Of a DNA stretch of 64,000 nt, positions 8,164 to 16,099 are shown piece by piece. The translations under genes and the position numbers were made by a program. This DNA comes from JAIVGV01 sp031425275 (GTDB lineage Bacteria; Acidobacteriota; Blastocatellia; Pyrinomonadales; Pyrinomonadaceae). The notes beneath the pieces were generated by a model. The model saw only the letters and a program-made list of their open reading frames with translations, was not told where the DNA came from and did not search any database. The stretch lies in contig JANPJA010000091.1 in NCBI GenBank assembly GCA_031425275.1, positions 1 to 64,000 on the forward strand, in the 5' to 3' direction. How positions within the stretch are numbered: position 1 is the stretch's first letter; every line of letters begins with the position of its first letter.

Positions 8164-10398
8164 TCACCGCCTCACGACGACGCGGGTGGTGCCCATGTTG
8201 CCGCCCGCGTCGAAGACGCGCAGCGAGATGATGTGCTCGCCCGCGCCGGCGACGGGCAGGGTGAGGGCGAAGGTCTCGCGCGGGCTGTCGGCGATGCCGT
8301 CTGCGGGGAAGACGGCGCGCCACGGGCCGCCATCGACGCTCACGTCGGCGCGGCGGATCATCCCGCCCGCGTCTTCGACGGCGAACGAGAGCGAGACGTT
8401 GCCGCCCGCCTCCGCCTTCGGCTCGCCGACGGCGCGCACGACCGGCGGCGTGTTGTCCACGTCCACCGGCTCGCTCACGCGCTCGCCCGCGAGCGACGCG
8501 CCGACGGCGTTGTCGGGCGCGTCAGAAGCAGTGACGCGGAAGACGTAGCGTCCGTCGCCGAGCGCGGCCCCGTCGGCCGTGTAGAAGTTCTCGCGCAGCT
8601 TCTCGCGCAAGAGGTGAAACTCGCCGTCGCCGAGCGCGCGGTAATAGACGGAGTATTCGAGCGTGTCGCCGTTGCGATCCTCGGCCTGCCACTGCAAGGC
8701 GACGGCCCCGCGCTGGAAGGCGCGGCGCGGCGGAATCTGCGGCGTCGGCCCGATGAGCGACTGGTCGAACCCGGAAGCTTCGGCGTTCGGGTCGGTCTGC
8801 ACCTGCATGACGGGCAGCAGCGCGACGCCGGTGGGCAGCGTCGTCACCGAGACGACTTCGGGCGCGACGTTGCGCGGCAGGTAGGCAAGGCTCACGTCCT
8901 CGACGCGGGCAAGTTCGCCCGCCCCGACGGGTGCGCGCAGGGTCGCGCGCCACTGGATGAAGCGCGCGCGCGGGCTGGTGACCGGCGACCCGGCGGCGGC
9001 GCGGTAGGGCGCGCTCCAATCGCTCCACGTCTGATCGGGCCGCTCGGTGTTGCCCGTGCGCGTCTGCAACTCGACCGCGCCGCGACCGCGCCACCAGACG
9101 CGCCCCCACGAGGCGATGAAGCGCGCGTCGCGCACCGGCGACTCGTAAGTCCCCTCGCCCGCCGGGTCGTTCGACAGGCGGAAGAGCTTGCCCTGATTGC
9201 TCGACGCGGCGAACACCTCTTGCCCCCTGATGATGAGCGAAGAAATTTGATCCTCGGTGGACTGGACGAGCAAGGTGTCGCGCCCGTCGTCGGTGACGGA
9301 GTAGATGCGGCCCTTGTCGCTCGTGCCGATCAGGACGCCGCCGCCGCGCGGGACGGGCGCGACCGAAAAGGCCGTGATCGCCGACGAGCTCCAGAGCACG
9401 TCGGCCCCGCCTTCGGGCATCACGCGGAAGACGACGCTGCGCGCGTTCGCCAACTCGTTCCGGCTGCGCGCGGGCTGCGCGGGCTGCGCGGGCTGCTGCT
9501 GCTGTCCCGCGTCGTCCGACACGACGGACGAGGTAACAACCGTCCCGGCCATTGCGCCCGTTGACGACGCCGACGCCGGCGAGGCGGGCTGCGCGGCCCG
9601 CCCCGCCGACGCGGCTTCGCTCAAGGCGAGGACGTAGATCGAGCCGTCGGCGGCGGGCGCGAGCGCGTGGATTTCGCGCAGCGGCGCGTCGAACAGCGCG
9701 AAGGCTTTGCCCTGCGCGTTGACTCGCAGCACCAGCCCGCCCGGATCAGTCCCCGCGATGAGATCGCCCCGCGCGTCCACCGCCAGCGACATCACGTGCG
9801 TCTCGTTGATGTCGATGAGCAGCGAGTCCTCGGGCCGCGCACCCGCGGCGCGGGCGCGGTAAATCTTCCCCGCGTCGCCCGTGCCGACGGCGAGCGCGCC
9901 GTCGGCCATCACGGCGAGCGACCAGATGTACTTGTCGGGCGGATCGAAGAAGACTTCGGCGCGCCCGTCCGCCCCGACGCGGTAAACCTTCCCGTCCGGC
10001 GAAGTGCCCGCGTAGAGCGCGCCGTCGCGGCCCACGACGAGCGCGGTCACGTCCAACTCCGCCGCGTCGTACAGGAGCGCGCCTTTGCCGTCCGCGCCGA
10101 CGCGGAAGATGCGCCCGTCGTGGCCCGTGCCGAGGTAGGTGTTGCCGGCCGGGTCCGTGGCGGTTGACCAGACGTAAGCCTGCTCGGTGTTGAAGACCTG
10201 CGCGAAACGCGGCGCGAGCATCAGCGCGCCCGTGTCGGTGACGGAGACGCCGCGCGCCTCGCCCTTCAACAACCCGTCGCGCGAATTGGTCTCCCACACG
10301 ACGGGGCCGCCGGCGCGGGCCGGTTGCACTGTAATGAGGGCGAAGGAGATGAGCAGCAGCGTGTTGACGATGCGGGAAGGATTCGTGTTGTGGTTCAT
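8164..10398 (-). CDS. Secreted beta-propeller protein
   Basis: 744 residues from ATG at 10396-10398. Signal peptide at 1-30 (TLLLISFALITVQPARA). Residues about 60-400 contain propeller blades with the pattern GHDGRIFRVGADGKGALLYD, LYAGTSPDGKVYRVGADG and GTGDAGKIYRA, similar to two-component-regulator and SMP-30-like propellers. A low-complexity linker (QQQQPAQPAQPAR) comes from a 9-bp DNA repeat near 9480. The C-terminal 300 residues carry fibronectin/Ig-like strands (LEYSVYYRALGDGEFHLLR, VDNTPPVVRAVGEPKAEAGG). It is probably an exported or surface binding protein; no catalytic motif is seen. Confidence 0.8.
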   Translation of the reverse strand: MNHNTNPSRIVNTLLLISFALITVQPARAGGPVVWETNSRDGLLKGEARGVSVTDTGALMLAPRFAQVFNTEQAYVWSTATDPAGNTYLGTGHDGRIFRVGADGKGALLYDAAELDVTALVVGRDGALYAGTSPDGKVYRVGADGRAEVFFDPPDKYIWSLAVMADGALAVGTGDAGKIYRARAAGARPEDSLLIDINETHVMSLAVDARGDLIAGTDPGGLVLRVNAQGKAFALFDAPLREIHALAPAADGSIYVLALSEAASAGRAAQPASPASASSTGAMAGTVVTSSVVSDDAGQQQQPAQPAQPARSRNELANARSVVFRVMPEGGADVLWSSSAITAFSVAPVPRGGGVLIGTSDKGRIYSVTDDGRDTLLVQSTEDQISSLIIRGQEVFAASSNQGKLFRLSNDPAGEGTYESPVRDARFIASWGRVWWRGRGAVELQTRTGNTERPDQTWSDWSAPYRAAAGSPVTSPRARFIQWRATLRAPVGAGELARVEDVSLAYLPRNVAPEVVSVTTLPTGVALLPVMQVQTDPNAEASGFDQSLIGPTPQIPPRRAFQRGAVALQWQAEDRNGDTLEYSVYYRALGDGEFHLLREKLRENFYTADGAALGDGRYVFRVTASDAPDNAVGASLAGERVSEPVDVDNTPPVVRAVGEPKAEAGGNVSLSFAVEDAGGMIRRADVSVDGGPWRAVFPADGIADSPRETFALTLPVAGAGEHIISLRVFDAGGNMGTTRVVVRR

Positions 10399-10526
10399 TG
10401 ATGAAGTTAGCGCGCGTGATTTCGTCAGGGTTCGCGGCAGTTGCCGTGCGGGGATTGACGTTCGGATGATAACCCGAAAGGCGCGGTTGCCGAAACCGGC
10501 GGCCTTGACGACAACAGCGGGGGAAG

Positions 10527-10660
10527 ATTCACCGCAGAGGCGCGGAGGAAGCAGAGAAGGCGCAGAGAGTTGAGCTTGATCTGAAATCTGAAATTTCAAA
10601 TCCCTGATCTTCTTCCCTCTGCGTCCCCTCTGCGACTTCTCTGCGTCTCTGCGGTGAACT
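10527..10660. repeat. CGCAGAG-type inverted repeat with CTGAAAT core
   Basis: Arms at 10527-10569 and 10617-10660 begin and end with CACCGCAGAG / CTCTGCGGTG and are chains of CAGAGRCG-like words. The 47-nt core contains CTGAAATCTGAAATTTC, a second word family that also fills the core of the element at 23331-23511. It lies in the gap between the propeller gene and the ThiF gene (10399-10691), which holds nothing else. Confidence 0.85.
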
Positions 10661-10691
10661 ACGATCCGCAAACACTCGACTGAGTGTCGAA

Positions 10692-11708
10692 CTAGCTGCC
10701 GACGTAGCGCGCGTAGAGGGTGCGCGCCACCACCGGGTCGTCCGTGCCGCGGATGATGGCGCGCGCGTCGCGGAAGATGGTCAGTTCGTGCGCGCCGACC
10801 GACAGCCTGACGAGGTAGTCGTTGACCTTCACCTCGCCGGCCGCGCGCAGGCGTTCGGCGAGCGACGAGAGATCGATTTGCGCGGCGCGGCGCGGCGAGA
10901 TTTGCACGGCGTCGCGCCCGCACAGCACGGCGGCGAAGTCGCCCGCTTCGGCCGCGAGAGTCTCGTAGCGGCCGAGGGCGCACACGGGGCAGTCGGGCGC
11001 GGGGGGGCCGAGTTTGATCCGCCGCCACTCGTTGCGCCACACGTCGAACCCCATGAGCGCGCCGTGCAGATCGCCGACGCGCCCGGTCAACAATTTCAAA
11101 ACTTCACTCACCTGCACGGCCGCGACCACCGAGATGATGGGCATGATGACGCCGGCCGTGTCGCACGTCGGCGCGCTCGCCGCCGCCGGTTCCTCCTCGA
11201 AGACGCAGCGCAGGCAAGGCGTCACGCGCGGCCTGACGGTGAGCGTCACGCCGTAAGAGCCGACGGCCGCGCCGTACACCCACGGCACGCCTCGTTTGAC
11301 GCAGGCGTCGTTGACGAGGTAGCGCGTCGCGAAGTTGTCCGTCCCGTCAACGACCACGTCGCAGCCGTCGATCAGCCGCTCGACGTTCGAGTTGTTCACG
11401 TCCAAAACTTCCGCCTCGACTGAAACGTCCGAGTTGATCTCGGCGACGCGGCGCGCGGCCGCCGCGGCCTTCGGCAGACGCTCGCGCGCGTCGCGCTCCG
11501 TGAACAGAGTCTGCCGCTGCAAGTTCGACTCTTCGACGAAGTCGCGATCCACGACGCGCAGGCTCCCGACCCCCGCGCGCGCCAGCGCCTCGACCTGCGC
11601 GGAGCCGAGCGCGCCGCACCCGACGACGAGCGCGCGCGCGGCGAGCAGGCGGCGCTGCCCCTCCGCGCCGATCCCGGGGAATAGAATTTGCCGGCTGTAG
11701 CGTTCCAT
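10692..11708 (-). CDS. ThiF/MoeB/HesA family E1-like adenylyltransferase
   Basis: 338 residues from ATG at 11706-11708 (MERYSRQILFPGIG, the classic family start); the open extension upstream crosses a repeat and is rejected. ATP-binding GCGALGSAQ at about residues 30-38, DRDFVEESNLQRQ with the conserved Arg-Gln, DGTDNFATRYLVND, and structural zinc cysteines CLRC and CPVC. Family knowledge: these enzymes adenylate the C-terminal glycine of ThiS/MoaD-like sulfur carriers. The MoeB/ThiF rhodanese domain is absent. A C-terminal stretch (residues about 255-338) is extra. No thi or moa gene is adjacent, so the partner is unknown. Confidence 0.9.
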   Translation of the reverse strand: MERYSRQILFPGIGAEGQRRLLAARALVVGCGALGSAQVEALARAGVGSLRVVDRDFVEESNLQRQTLFTERDARERLPKAAAAARRVAEINSDVSVEAEVLDVNNSNVERLIDGCDVVVDGTDNFATRYLVNDACVKRGVPWVYGAAVGSYGVTLTVRPRVTPCLRCVFEEEPAAASAPTCDTAGVIMPIISVVAAVQVSEVLKLLTGRVGDLHGALMGFDVWRNEWRRIKLGPPAPDCPVCALGRYETLAAEAGDFAAVLCGRDAVQISPRRAAQIDLSSLAERLRAAGEVKVNDYLVRLSVGAHELTIFRDARAIIRGTDDPVVARTLYARYVGS

Positions 11709-11751
11709 CAAAACTAACCGCCCCAAAGAAAATCGCGCGCCGAATAAAATT

Positions 11752-11888
11752 GTAGGGGCGGGGCTTGTCCCTGCCCGATGAGCGCGGAGCGCGAAAACAA
11801 TCGTCGGCTCGCTCAATGTCGAAAGAACGAGCGACTTGATGAGCGAGCCTCACGGCCGCTTCCGGGCAGGGACCAGCCCCGCCCCTAC
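11752..11888. repeat. 26-bp inverted repeat flanking an 85-bp spacer
   Basis: Arms 11752-11777 and 11863-11888 match at 25 of 26 positions (GTAGGGGCGGGGCTTGTCCC reading inwards). The element fills the gap between thiF and aroDE. The size and end-to-end inverted arms resemble a miniature mobile element, but no target duplication was found by eye. Confidence 0.8.
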
Positions 11889-11892
11889 TAAA

Positions 11893-13494
11893 TTATTTGC
11901 GGCCGTCGAGCGCGCGCCCGGCCGCGCTCCTCATCACGTCAATGGGCGCGGCCGCGCCCGTCCACAGCTTGAACTGCGCGGCGGCTTGAGCGACGAGCAT
12001 CGCGAGGCCGCCCATCACAATCTCGCACCCGGCCGCGCGCGCCTCTCGCATGAAGCGCGTCTCCGGCAGATTGTAAACGAGATCGTAAGCCGCGCGCGCG
12101 CCGCGAAGTTGTCCGGCCGTCGCGGGCGTCTCCGCTTCGCGCGCGCCGAGCGTGCCGAGGGGAGTGGTGTTGACGACGAGGTCGAAGCCGTCGAAGTTCG
12201 CGCCCGGAAGCGTCGCGTGCGTCGCGCCGAACGCGGCGGCGAGGGCGGCGGCGCGGCCGGGATCGCGCGCGAAGACCGTGGGGCGCGCGCCCTCGCGGCG
12301 CAGGCTCCACAGCACGGAGCGCGCCGCGCCGCCCGCGCCGATGACCGCGACGCGCGCGCCGCCGAACTTCATCAACCCCGCGAGTGGCGCGAGGGCCGCC
12401 GCCGCGTCGGTGTTGTAGCCGCGCGCCGAGTCGCCGTCGAAGACGACGGTGTTGACCGCGCCGATCTCGCACGCGGATTGTTCCGTCCAGTCGAGCCGCG
12501 CGACGACCGCGCCCTTGTGCGGCGCGGTGATGCTCAGGCCGCGCAGGGGCCAATCGATCTCGCGGCGCGGCGAGGGCCGCGCCATCCGCGTCCAGAAGGC
12601 GTCGAGGTCGCGCACGTCGAAGGTCAGATAGACGGCGTCGAGGCCGCGCGCGGCGAAGGCCGCGTTGTGGATGTGCGGCGAGAGCGAGTGGGAGACTGGC
12701 GAACCGACGAGGCCGACGATCTCGGTGCGCTCCGTGACCGAATCGACGCGGTAAGTCTCGCGCAGCGCGTTCGCGGTGAGCTGGCCGGGCGCGGTCGCGG
12801 AAGTCTCATCCGAAGCGGCGTAGGTGAGGAACGCGCCGCGTGCGGGGCCGAGGACGCGCGTCGCGAGTCCGGCCTCTCCCATCGCGACGGCGATCACTTC
12901 GCGTCCCTCACGGCGCGCGCGCTCGATCAGTCGAAAGACCGGAAGACAATCAACCGCGTCCGACGCGCCGACGGCGATCTTAATGACGCGCGCGCTCGTC
13001 GCGGCCATGCGCTCGTAGATGGATTCGAGGTCTGGGGGCACGCCCGCGAAGTCGTGGTGCGAGCAGATGACGTTGGAGGCCGCGAGCAGGTCGCGCAGAC
13101 GCTCGCGGGACGCGGGGTCTTCGAGGAGATCGAGTTCGAGATCGACGAAGTCGGGCGGCGCGAGTCCGCGCTCGCGGGTGAAGTTTGAGAGGGCCGTCCA
13201 GAAGTCGAGCCGCGCGTCGCGCGAGAGGGCGCGGCGGCCGCCCTGTTCGGCGGGGCGGAAGGTGAAGAGGAGCGGGCGCGGGCGTCGGCGCAAGAGGGCG
13301 TCGAGCGGGGGGAGCGCGGCGACAAATTCCGCGTCGTCGGCGAGACAGTCGAGTCGCAGCTCGACGATGTCGGCGTGGGGGGCGGCGCGCGAGACGGCGG
13401 CTGACAACTCGCCCGCGCGCGCGGCGCAGACGCTCACGCAGACGCGCGGCGGCGGCGGCGGCGGCGGCGGCGACGAATTACTCGTCGCGCTCAA
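11893..13494 (-). CDS. aroDE: Bifunctional 3-dehydroquinate dehydratase (type I)/shikimate dehydrogenase
   Basis: 533 residues. Residues about 17-245 are a type I dehydroquinase (VCVSVCAARAGELSAAV, VDLELDLLED, NVICSHHDFAGVPP, VIKIAVGASDA with the Schiff-base Lys, AVAMGEAGLATRVLG). Residues about 265-533 are shikimate dehydrogenase (GLVGSPVSHSLSPHIHNAAF, LSITAPHKGAVVARLD, GAGGAARSVLW, NTTPLGTLG). It catalyses two consecutive shikimate-pathway steps in the cytoplasm. The start is TTG at 13492-13494, followed by a (CCG)n-coded run of eight prolines; a GTG start inside VCVSV is an alternative. The TTG lies inside the 3' end of the preceding gene, giving a 17-bp overlap that suggests coupling. Confidence 0.93.
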   Translation of the reverse strand: MSATSNSSPPPPPPPPRVCVSVCAARAGELSAAVSRAAPHADIVELRLDCLADDAEFVAALPPLDALLRRRPRPLLFTFRPAEQGGRRALSRDARLDFWTALSNFTRERGLAPPDFVDLELDLLEDPASRERLRDLLAASNVICSHHDFAGVPPDLESIYERMAATSARVIKIAVGASDAVDCLPVFRLIERARREGREVIAVAMGEAGLATRVLGPARGAFLTYAASDETSATAPGQLTANALRETYRVDSVTERTEIVGLVGSPVSHSLSPHIHNAAFAARGLDAVYLTFDVRDLDAFWTRMARPSPRREIDWPLRGLSITAPHKGAVVARLDWTEQSACEIGAVNTVVFDGDSARGYNTDAAAALAPLAGLMKFGGARVAVIGAGGAARSVLWSLRREGARPTVFARDPGRAAALAAAFGATHATLPGANFDGFDLVVNTTPLGTLGAREAETPATAGQLRGARAAYDLVYNLPETRFMREARAAGCEIVMGGLAMLVAQAAAQFKLWTGAAAPIDVMRSAAGRALDGRK

Positions 13495-13990
13495 GTAGTT
13501 TCGTCGTCCCTTCGGTCACGGTGCCGGGCGTGTAGTCTGCGCTTCGAGCGCGCGGCGGGAGCGCGCCCGCCGCCGCGTGCGCGCCCGGGATGGCGGATGT
13601 CGTCGGGTTGAAGCCCGCCCCGACCGCGCCCGGCAGACGCTCCCGGTACTCGCGCAGCTTGAGATACTCGGCCACGCCCTTGCCCATCAAGAAGAAAGCC
13701 GGGATGAACATCCAGAAGCCCCACGTCCAGCCGCCCGGCATCACTCGCATGATCGTCAACGCGACGAGGATGAAGCCGATCCCGCCGAAGAGAGGCATGA
13801 CGGCCCGCTCGATGCTCGGCACCCGGCGATGACGGCCGTGGAGCAAAGCTTCCACGCCCCCGGCTTCGTCCGGCGGGGCGGCAGCGACCTGCCCGGCCAG
13901 AGCCTGCGGGATGAGCGAGACGTTCGCGCCGCAACTGCGACAAAAACTCGCCTCGTCCGTGTTCTGTGTCGCACACTTCGGGCAGTACAT
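13478..13990 (-). CDS. Zinc-ribbon membrane protein
   Basis: 170 residues. The N-terminal zinc ribbon (MYCPKCATQNTDEASFCRSC) is followed by a linker and two adjacent hydrophobic segments (FGGIGFILVALTIMRVMPGG, WGFWMFIPAFFLMGKGVAEY) forming a membrane hairpin, then a flexible tail ending TTKLLERDE. Paralogous to the next gene upstream (14057-14599). Function unknown; such zinc-ribbon/two-helix proteins are common and poorly characterised. It overlaps the start of aroDE by 17 bp. Confidence 0.82.
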   Translation of the reverse strand: MYCPKCATQNTDEASFCRSCGANVSLIPQALAGQVAAAPPDEAGGVEALLHGRHRRVPSIERAVMPLFGGIGFILVALTIMRVMPGGWTWGFWMFIPAFFLMGKGVAEYLKLREYRERLPGAVGAGFNPTTSAIPGAHAAAGALPPRARSADYTPGTVTEGTTKLLERDE

Positions 13991-14056
13991 TCGGTCGCTC
14001 CTTACTTCGACGGGCGGGCGTGTGTTCGGACACCGGCCGCGTCAGCATCTGCGCCG

Positions 14057-14599
14057 TCAGATTTTCTTCGGCGCGTCGTCCGCGCGCCCGCCGAGGTGTC
14101 TGGTCGTCGCCTCGGTGACGCTGAACGGACTCTCGGCCATGTCGGACGTGTCGGGCGCGGAAAGCTCGTTGAAATTCGCGCGCGAGAACATCCGCGCGTC
14201 CACGCCCGCGTCGAAGGCGTCGGGGCGCGCGCCCGACATGAGCAACTGGTGCTCGCGGCGCGAGCGCAGCAGTTGACCCAAGCCCTCGCCGGCGCACGCG
14301 AGCGCGGGGATGATAAACCAAATCCAGATCATGAACGCGCCGCGGAACCACAACAGCCCGGCGAGGAAGATGATGAGGAAGGCCACGCCGACGAAGATGT
14401 TCTCCATCCCCTTCTCCAACAGCTTCGGGTCTTTCTCGTCCTTCTTCCGCTTCGCGACTTTCCCGCCGTCTTCCGGTCTCGCCAACCCCGCGGGCAACAG
14501 CCCCGCGAGCGCCTGCGGCACGAGATGCACGTCCGCCCCGCACGAGCGGCAAAACTTCGCGTCATCCAGATTCTGCGTCGCGCACCTCGGACAGAACAT
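14057..14599 (-). CDS. Zinc-ribbon membrane protein (paralogue)
   Basis: 180 residues from ATG at 14597-14599, with GGAG nine bases upstream; a TTG five codons earlier is an alternative. Zinc ribbon MFCPRCATQNLDDAKFCRSC, a Lys-rich linker (KRKKDEKDPKLLEKG), two membrane segments (IFVGVAFLIIFLAGLLWF, AFMIWIWFIIPALACAGEG) and a tail with SVTEATTRHL, matching the tail of its neighbour (TVTEGTTKLL). The shared layout shows a tandem duplication. Confidence 0.82.
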   Translation of the reverse strand: MFCPRCATQNLDDAKFCRSCGADVHLVPQALAGLLPAGLARPEDGGKVAKRKKDEKDPKLLEKGMENIFVGVAFLIIFLAGLLWFRGAFMIWIWFIIPALACAGEGLGQLLRSRREHQLLMSGARPDAFDAGVDARMFSRANFNELSAPDTSDMAESPFSVTEATTRHLGGRADDAPKKI

Positions 14600-14678
14600 T
14601 CCTTCATTCTCCAACTGTTAACTTGGCACGATTGCGCTTCAACGATGCGGCCTACCGCGTTTTATACGCGCCCGTACC

Positions 14679-14721
14679 GGCGAGAGTTCTCTGGCGCAGG
14701 GCTTCGTCGAGGACGATGCCG
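14679..14721. repeat. Displaced copy of the rlmB 3' end
   Basis: These 43 bases match 15092-15134, inside the 3' coding end of rlmB, at 42 of 43 positions; the flanks on both sides differ. The two direct copies bracket the hicB gene and the hicA remnant, which is the pattern expected if that cassette was inserted with duplication of the target or arrived by recombination. Confidence 0.85.
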
Positions 14722-14735
14722 CCCCGCGTCCGCTG

Positions 14736-14837
14736 TCAGCTCTGTTCGTAGGCTTTCAGGAATTCGTCGCGCGGGATGCCGGCTTGCGTGCAGATGACGC
14801 GCAGGGTCGAGCCTTTGATGCGCGACAGGTTGGGCAT
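14736..14837 (-). pseudogene. hicA remnant (C-terminal part only)
   Basis: A 33-codon frame opens with ATG two bases after the hicB stop and reads MPNLSRIKGSTLRVICTQAG then IPRDEFLKAYEQS. From family knowledge this resembles only the last third of HicA toxins (typical pattern: IKxGTLRxILxxAGIxxEEFL). The N-terminal dsRBD-like part with the catalytic GSH histidine is absent, so RNase activity is not expected. Identification rests on a short stretch. Confidence 0.55.
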
Positions 14838-14839
14838 CG

Positions 14840-15016
14840 TCAATCGCCAAGCACTTCAGGCCCGAAGGTCTCGATGTGGAAGCTGATGGCCGACTTCACG
14901 TCGGCCAGAGCTTCCTCGTAGCTGTCGCCCTCGCCGACGACGACGCCTTTGAGACCGAGAGGATAAGCCACGTAGCCTTCCGCGTGCTTCTCGATGATTA
15001 TTTTCAGCGACTTCAT
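14840..15016 (-). CDS. hicB: HicB-like antitoxin, short form
   Basis: 58 residues from ATG at 15014-15016 (MKSLKIIIEKHAEGYVAYPL). The partial RNase-H-like HicB fold is visible: GYVAYPLGLKGVVVGEGDSY, EALADVKSAISFHIETFGPE. It has no C-terminal DNA-binding domain, as in the UPF0150 short forms. Known role of the family: neutralise the HicA mRNA interferase. Since the downstream hicA is truncated, this is likely an orphan antitoxin. Confidence 0.8.
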   Translation of the reverse strand: MKSLKIIIEKHAEGYVAYPLGLKGVVVGEGDSYEEALADVKSAISFHIETFGPEVLGD

Positions 15017-15064
15017 TTCTTCGCGCCACGCTCCTTGCGCGAATCGTATCACACGCGGCGGCGT

Positions 15065-16096
15065 CTATTCCTGTTGGGGCGACGACGCGGCGGCGAGAGT
15101 TCTCTGGCGCAGGGCTTCGTAGAGGACGATGCCGGCGGCGACGGAGACGTTGAGCGAGGAGATGTGGCCGCGCAGAGGGATGCGCACGAGCGCGTCGCAG
15201 CGTTCGCGCACGAGCCGGCGCAGGCCCGCGCCCTCGCCGCCGAAGAGCAGGGCGCAGGGCTGCGTCCAGTCCCAGTCGGTGTATTCGATGTTGGCCTCGG
15301 CGTCCGTGCCGATGGTCCAGATGCCGCGCTCCTTGAACTCTTCGACGAGGCGCGCGACGTTGGCGGCTCGCGCCACGGGCAAATATTCGAGCGCGCCGGC
15401 GGCCGCCTTCGCCGCCGTCTCGGTGAGCCCGGCGGCGCGGCGTTCGGGGATGAACAAACCGTCCACGCCCGCGCACTCGGCCGTGCGGATGATCGCGCCG
15501 AGGTTGCGCGGGTCTTCGACGCCGTCCAAGACGATAGCGAGCGGCGGCGTGAGTGTGCCCACCCGCGCGGCGAGTTGATCCAACAACTCGCCGGCATCGC
15601 GGTAGGCGACGGCCGCGACGTTGGCGACGACGCCCTGATGGTTCGCGCCCGCCGCCATGCGCTGCAACTCCGCGCGCGGGGCGCGGCGCACCACCACCCC
15701 GGCCGCGCGCGCCAACTCCAACAACTCGTGCAACCGCGATTCGTGCGCGCCCTCGGCCAACGTGATGCGCTCGATGCGCCGGCTCCCGGCGCGCAGGGCT
15801 TCGAGCACGGGCAGCAGACCGTAGAGGTGCGCGTCGCCGCCCGCGCCCTCGTCTCCGTCAAAGCCCGCCGCGCCGCCACCGCGCCGCGTGTCGCCGCCCC
15901 ACACGCGCTCGATCACGCCGCCGATGTCCGAGCGGCCCTTCGCGTGCCGCGCGGCAGCGCGCCCGTCGCGCGGCTGGATTGGCGGCCGCTCGACTGGCCG
16001 CTCGTCGCGCCCGCTGACGCGACCCCGATCGTCGCGCGCTCCGGCACCGCGCTCGTCGCGCGCTCCGGCGCTTTGATGTTTGCGTGGAGGTTTCAT
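15065..16096 (-). CDS. rlmB: 23S rRNA (guanosine-2'-O-)-methyltransferase RlmB/TrmH family
   Basis: 343 residues. The first 90 are Arg/Gly/Asp-rich low complexity (GARDERGAGARDDRGRVSGR), then an L30e-like substrate domain (HLYGLLPVLEALRAG, residues about 90-165) and the SPOUT domain with motif 1 DGVEDPRNLGAIIRTAE, motif 2 LLFGGEGAGL and motif 3 IPLRGHISSLNVSVAAG. RlmB methylates G2251 of 23S rRNA in E. coli (family knowledge). The low-complexity extension is unusual. It starts 3 bp after the upstream gene, so the two are surely co-transcribed. Confidence 0.93.
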   Translation of the reverse strand: MKPPRKHQSAGARDERGAGARDDRGRVSGRDERPVERPPIQPRDGRAAARHAKGRSDIGGVIERVWGGDTRRGGGAAGFDGDEGAGGDAHLYGLLPVLEALRAGSRRIERITLAEGAHESRLHELLELARAAGVVVRRAPRAELQRMAAGANHQGVVANVAAVAYRDAGELLDQLAARVGTLTPPLAIVLDGVEDPRNLGAIIRTAECAGVDGLFIPERRAAGLTETAAKAAAGALEYLPVARAANVARLVEEFKERGIWTIGTDAEANIEYTDWDWTQPCALLFGGEGAGLRRLVRERCDALVRIPLRGHISSLNVSVAAGIVLYEALRQRTLAAASSPQQE

Positions 16097-16099
16097 GTT

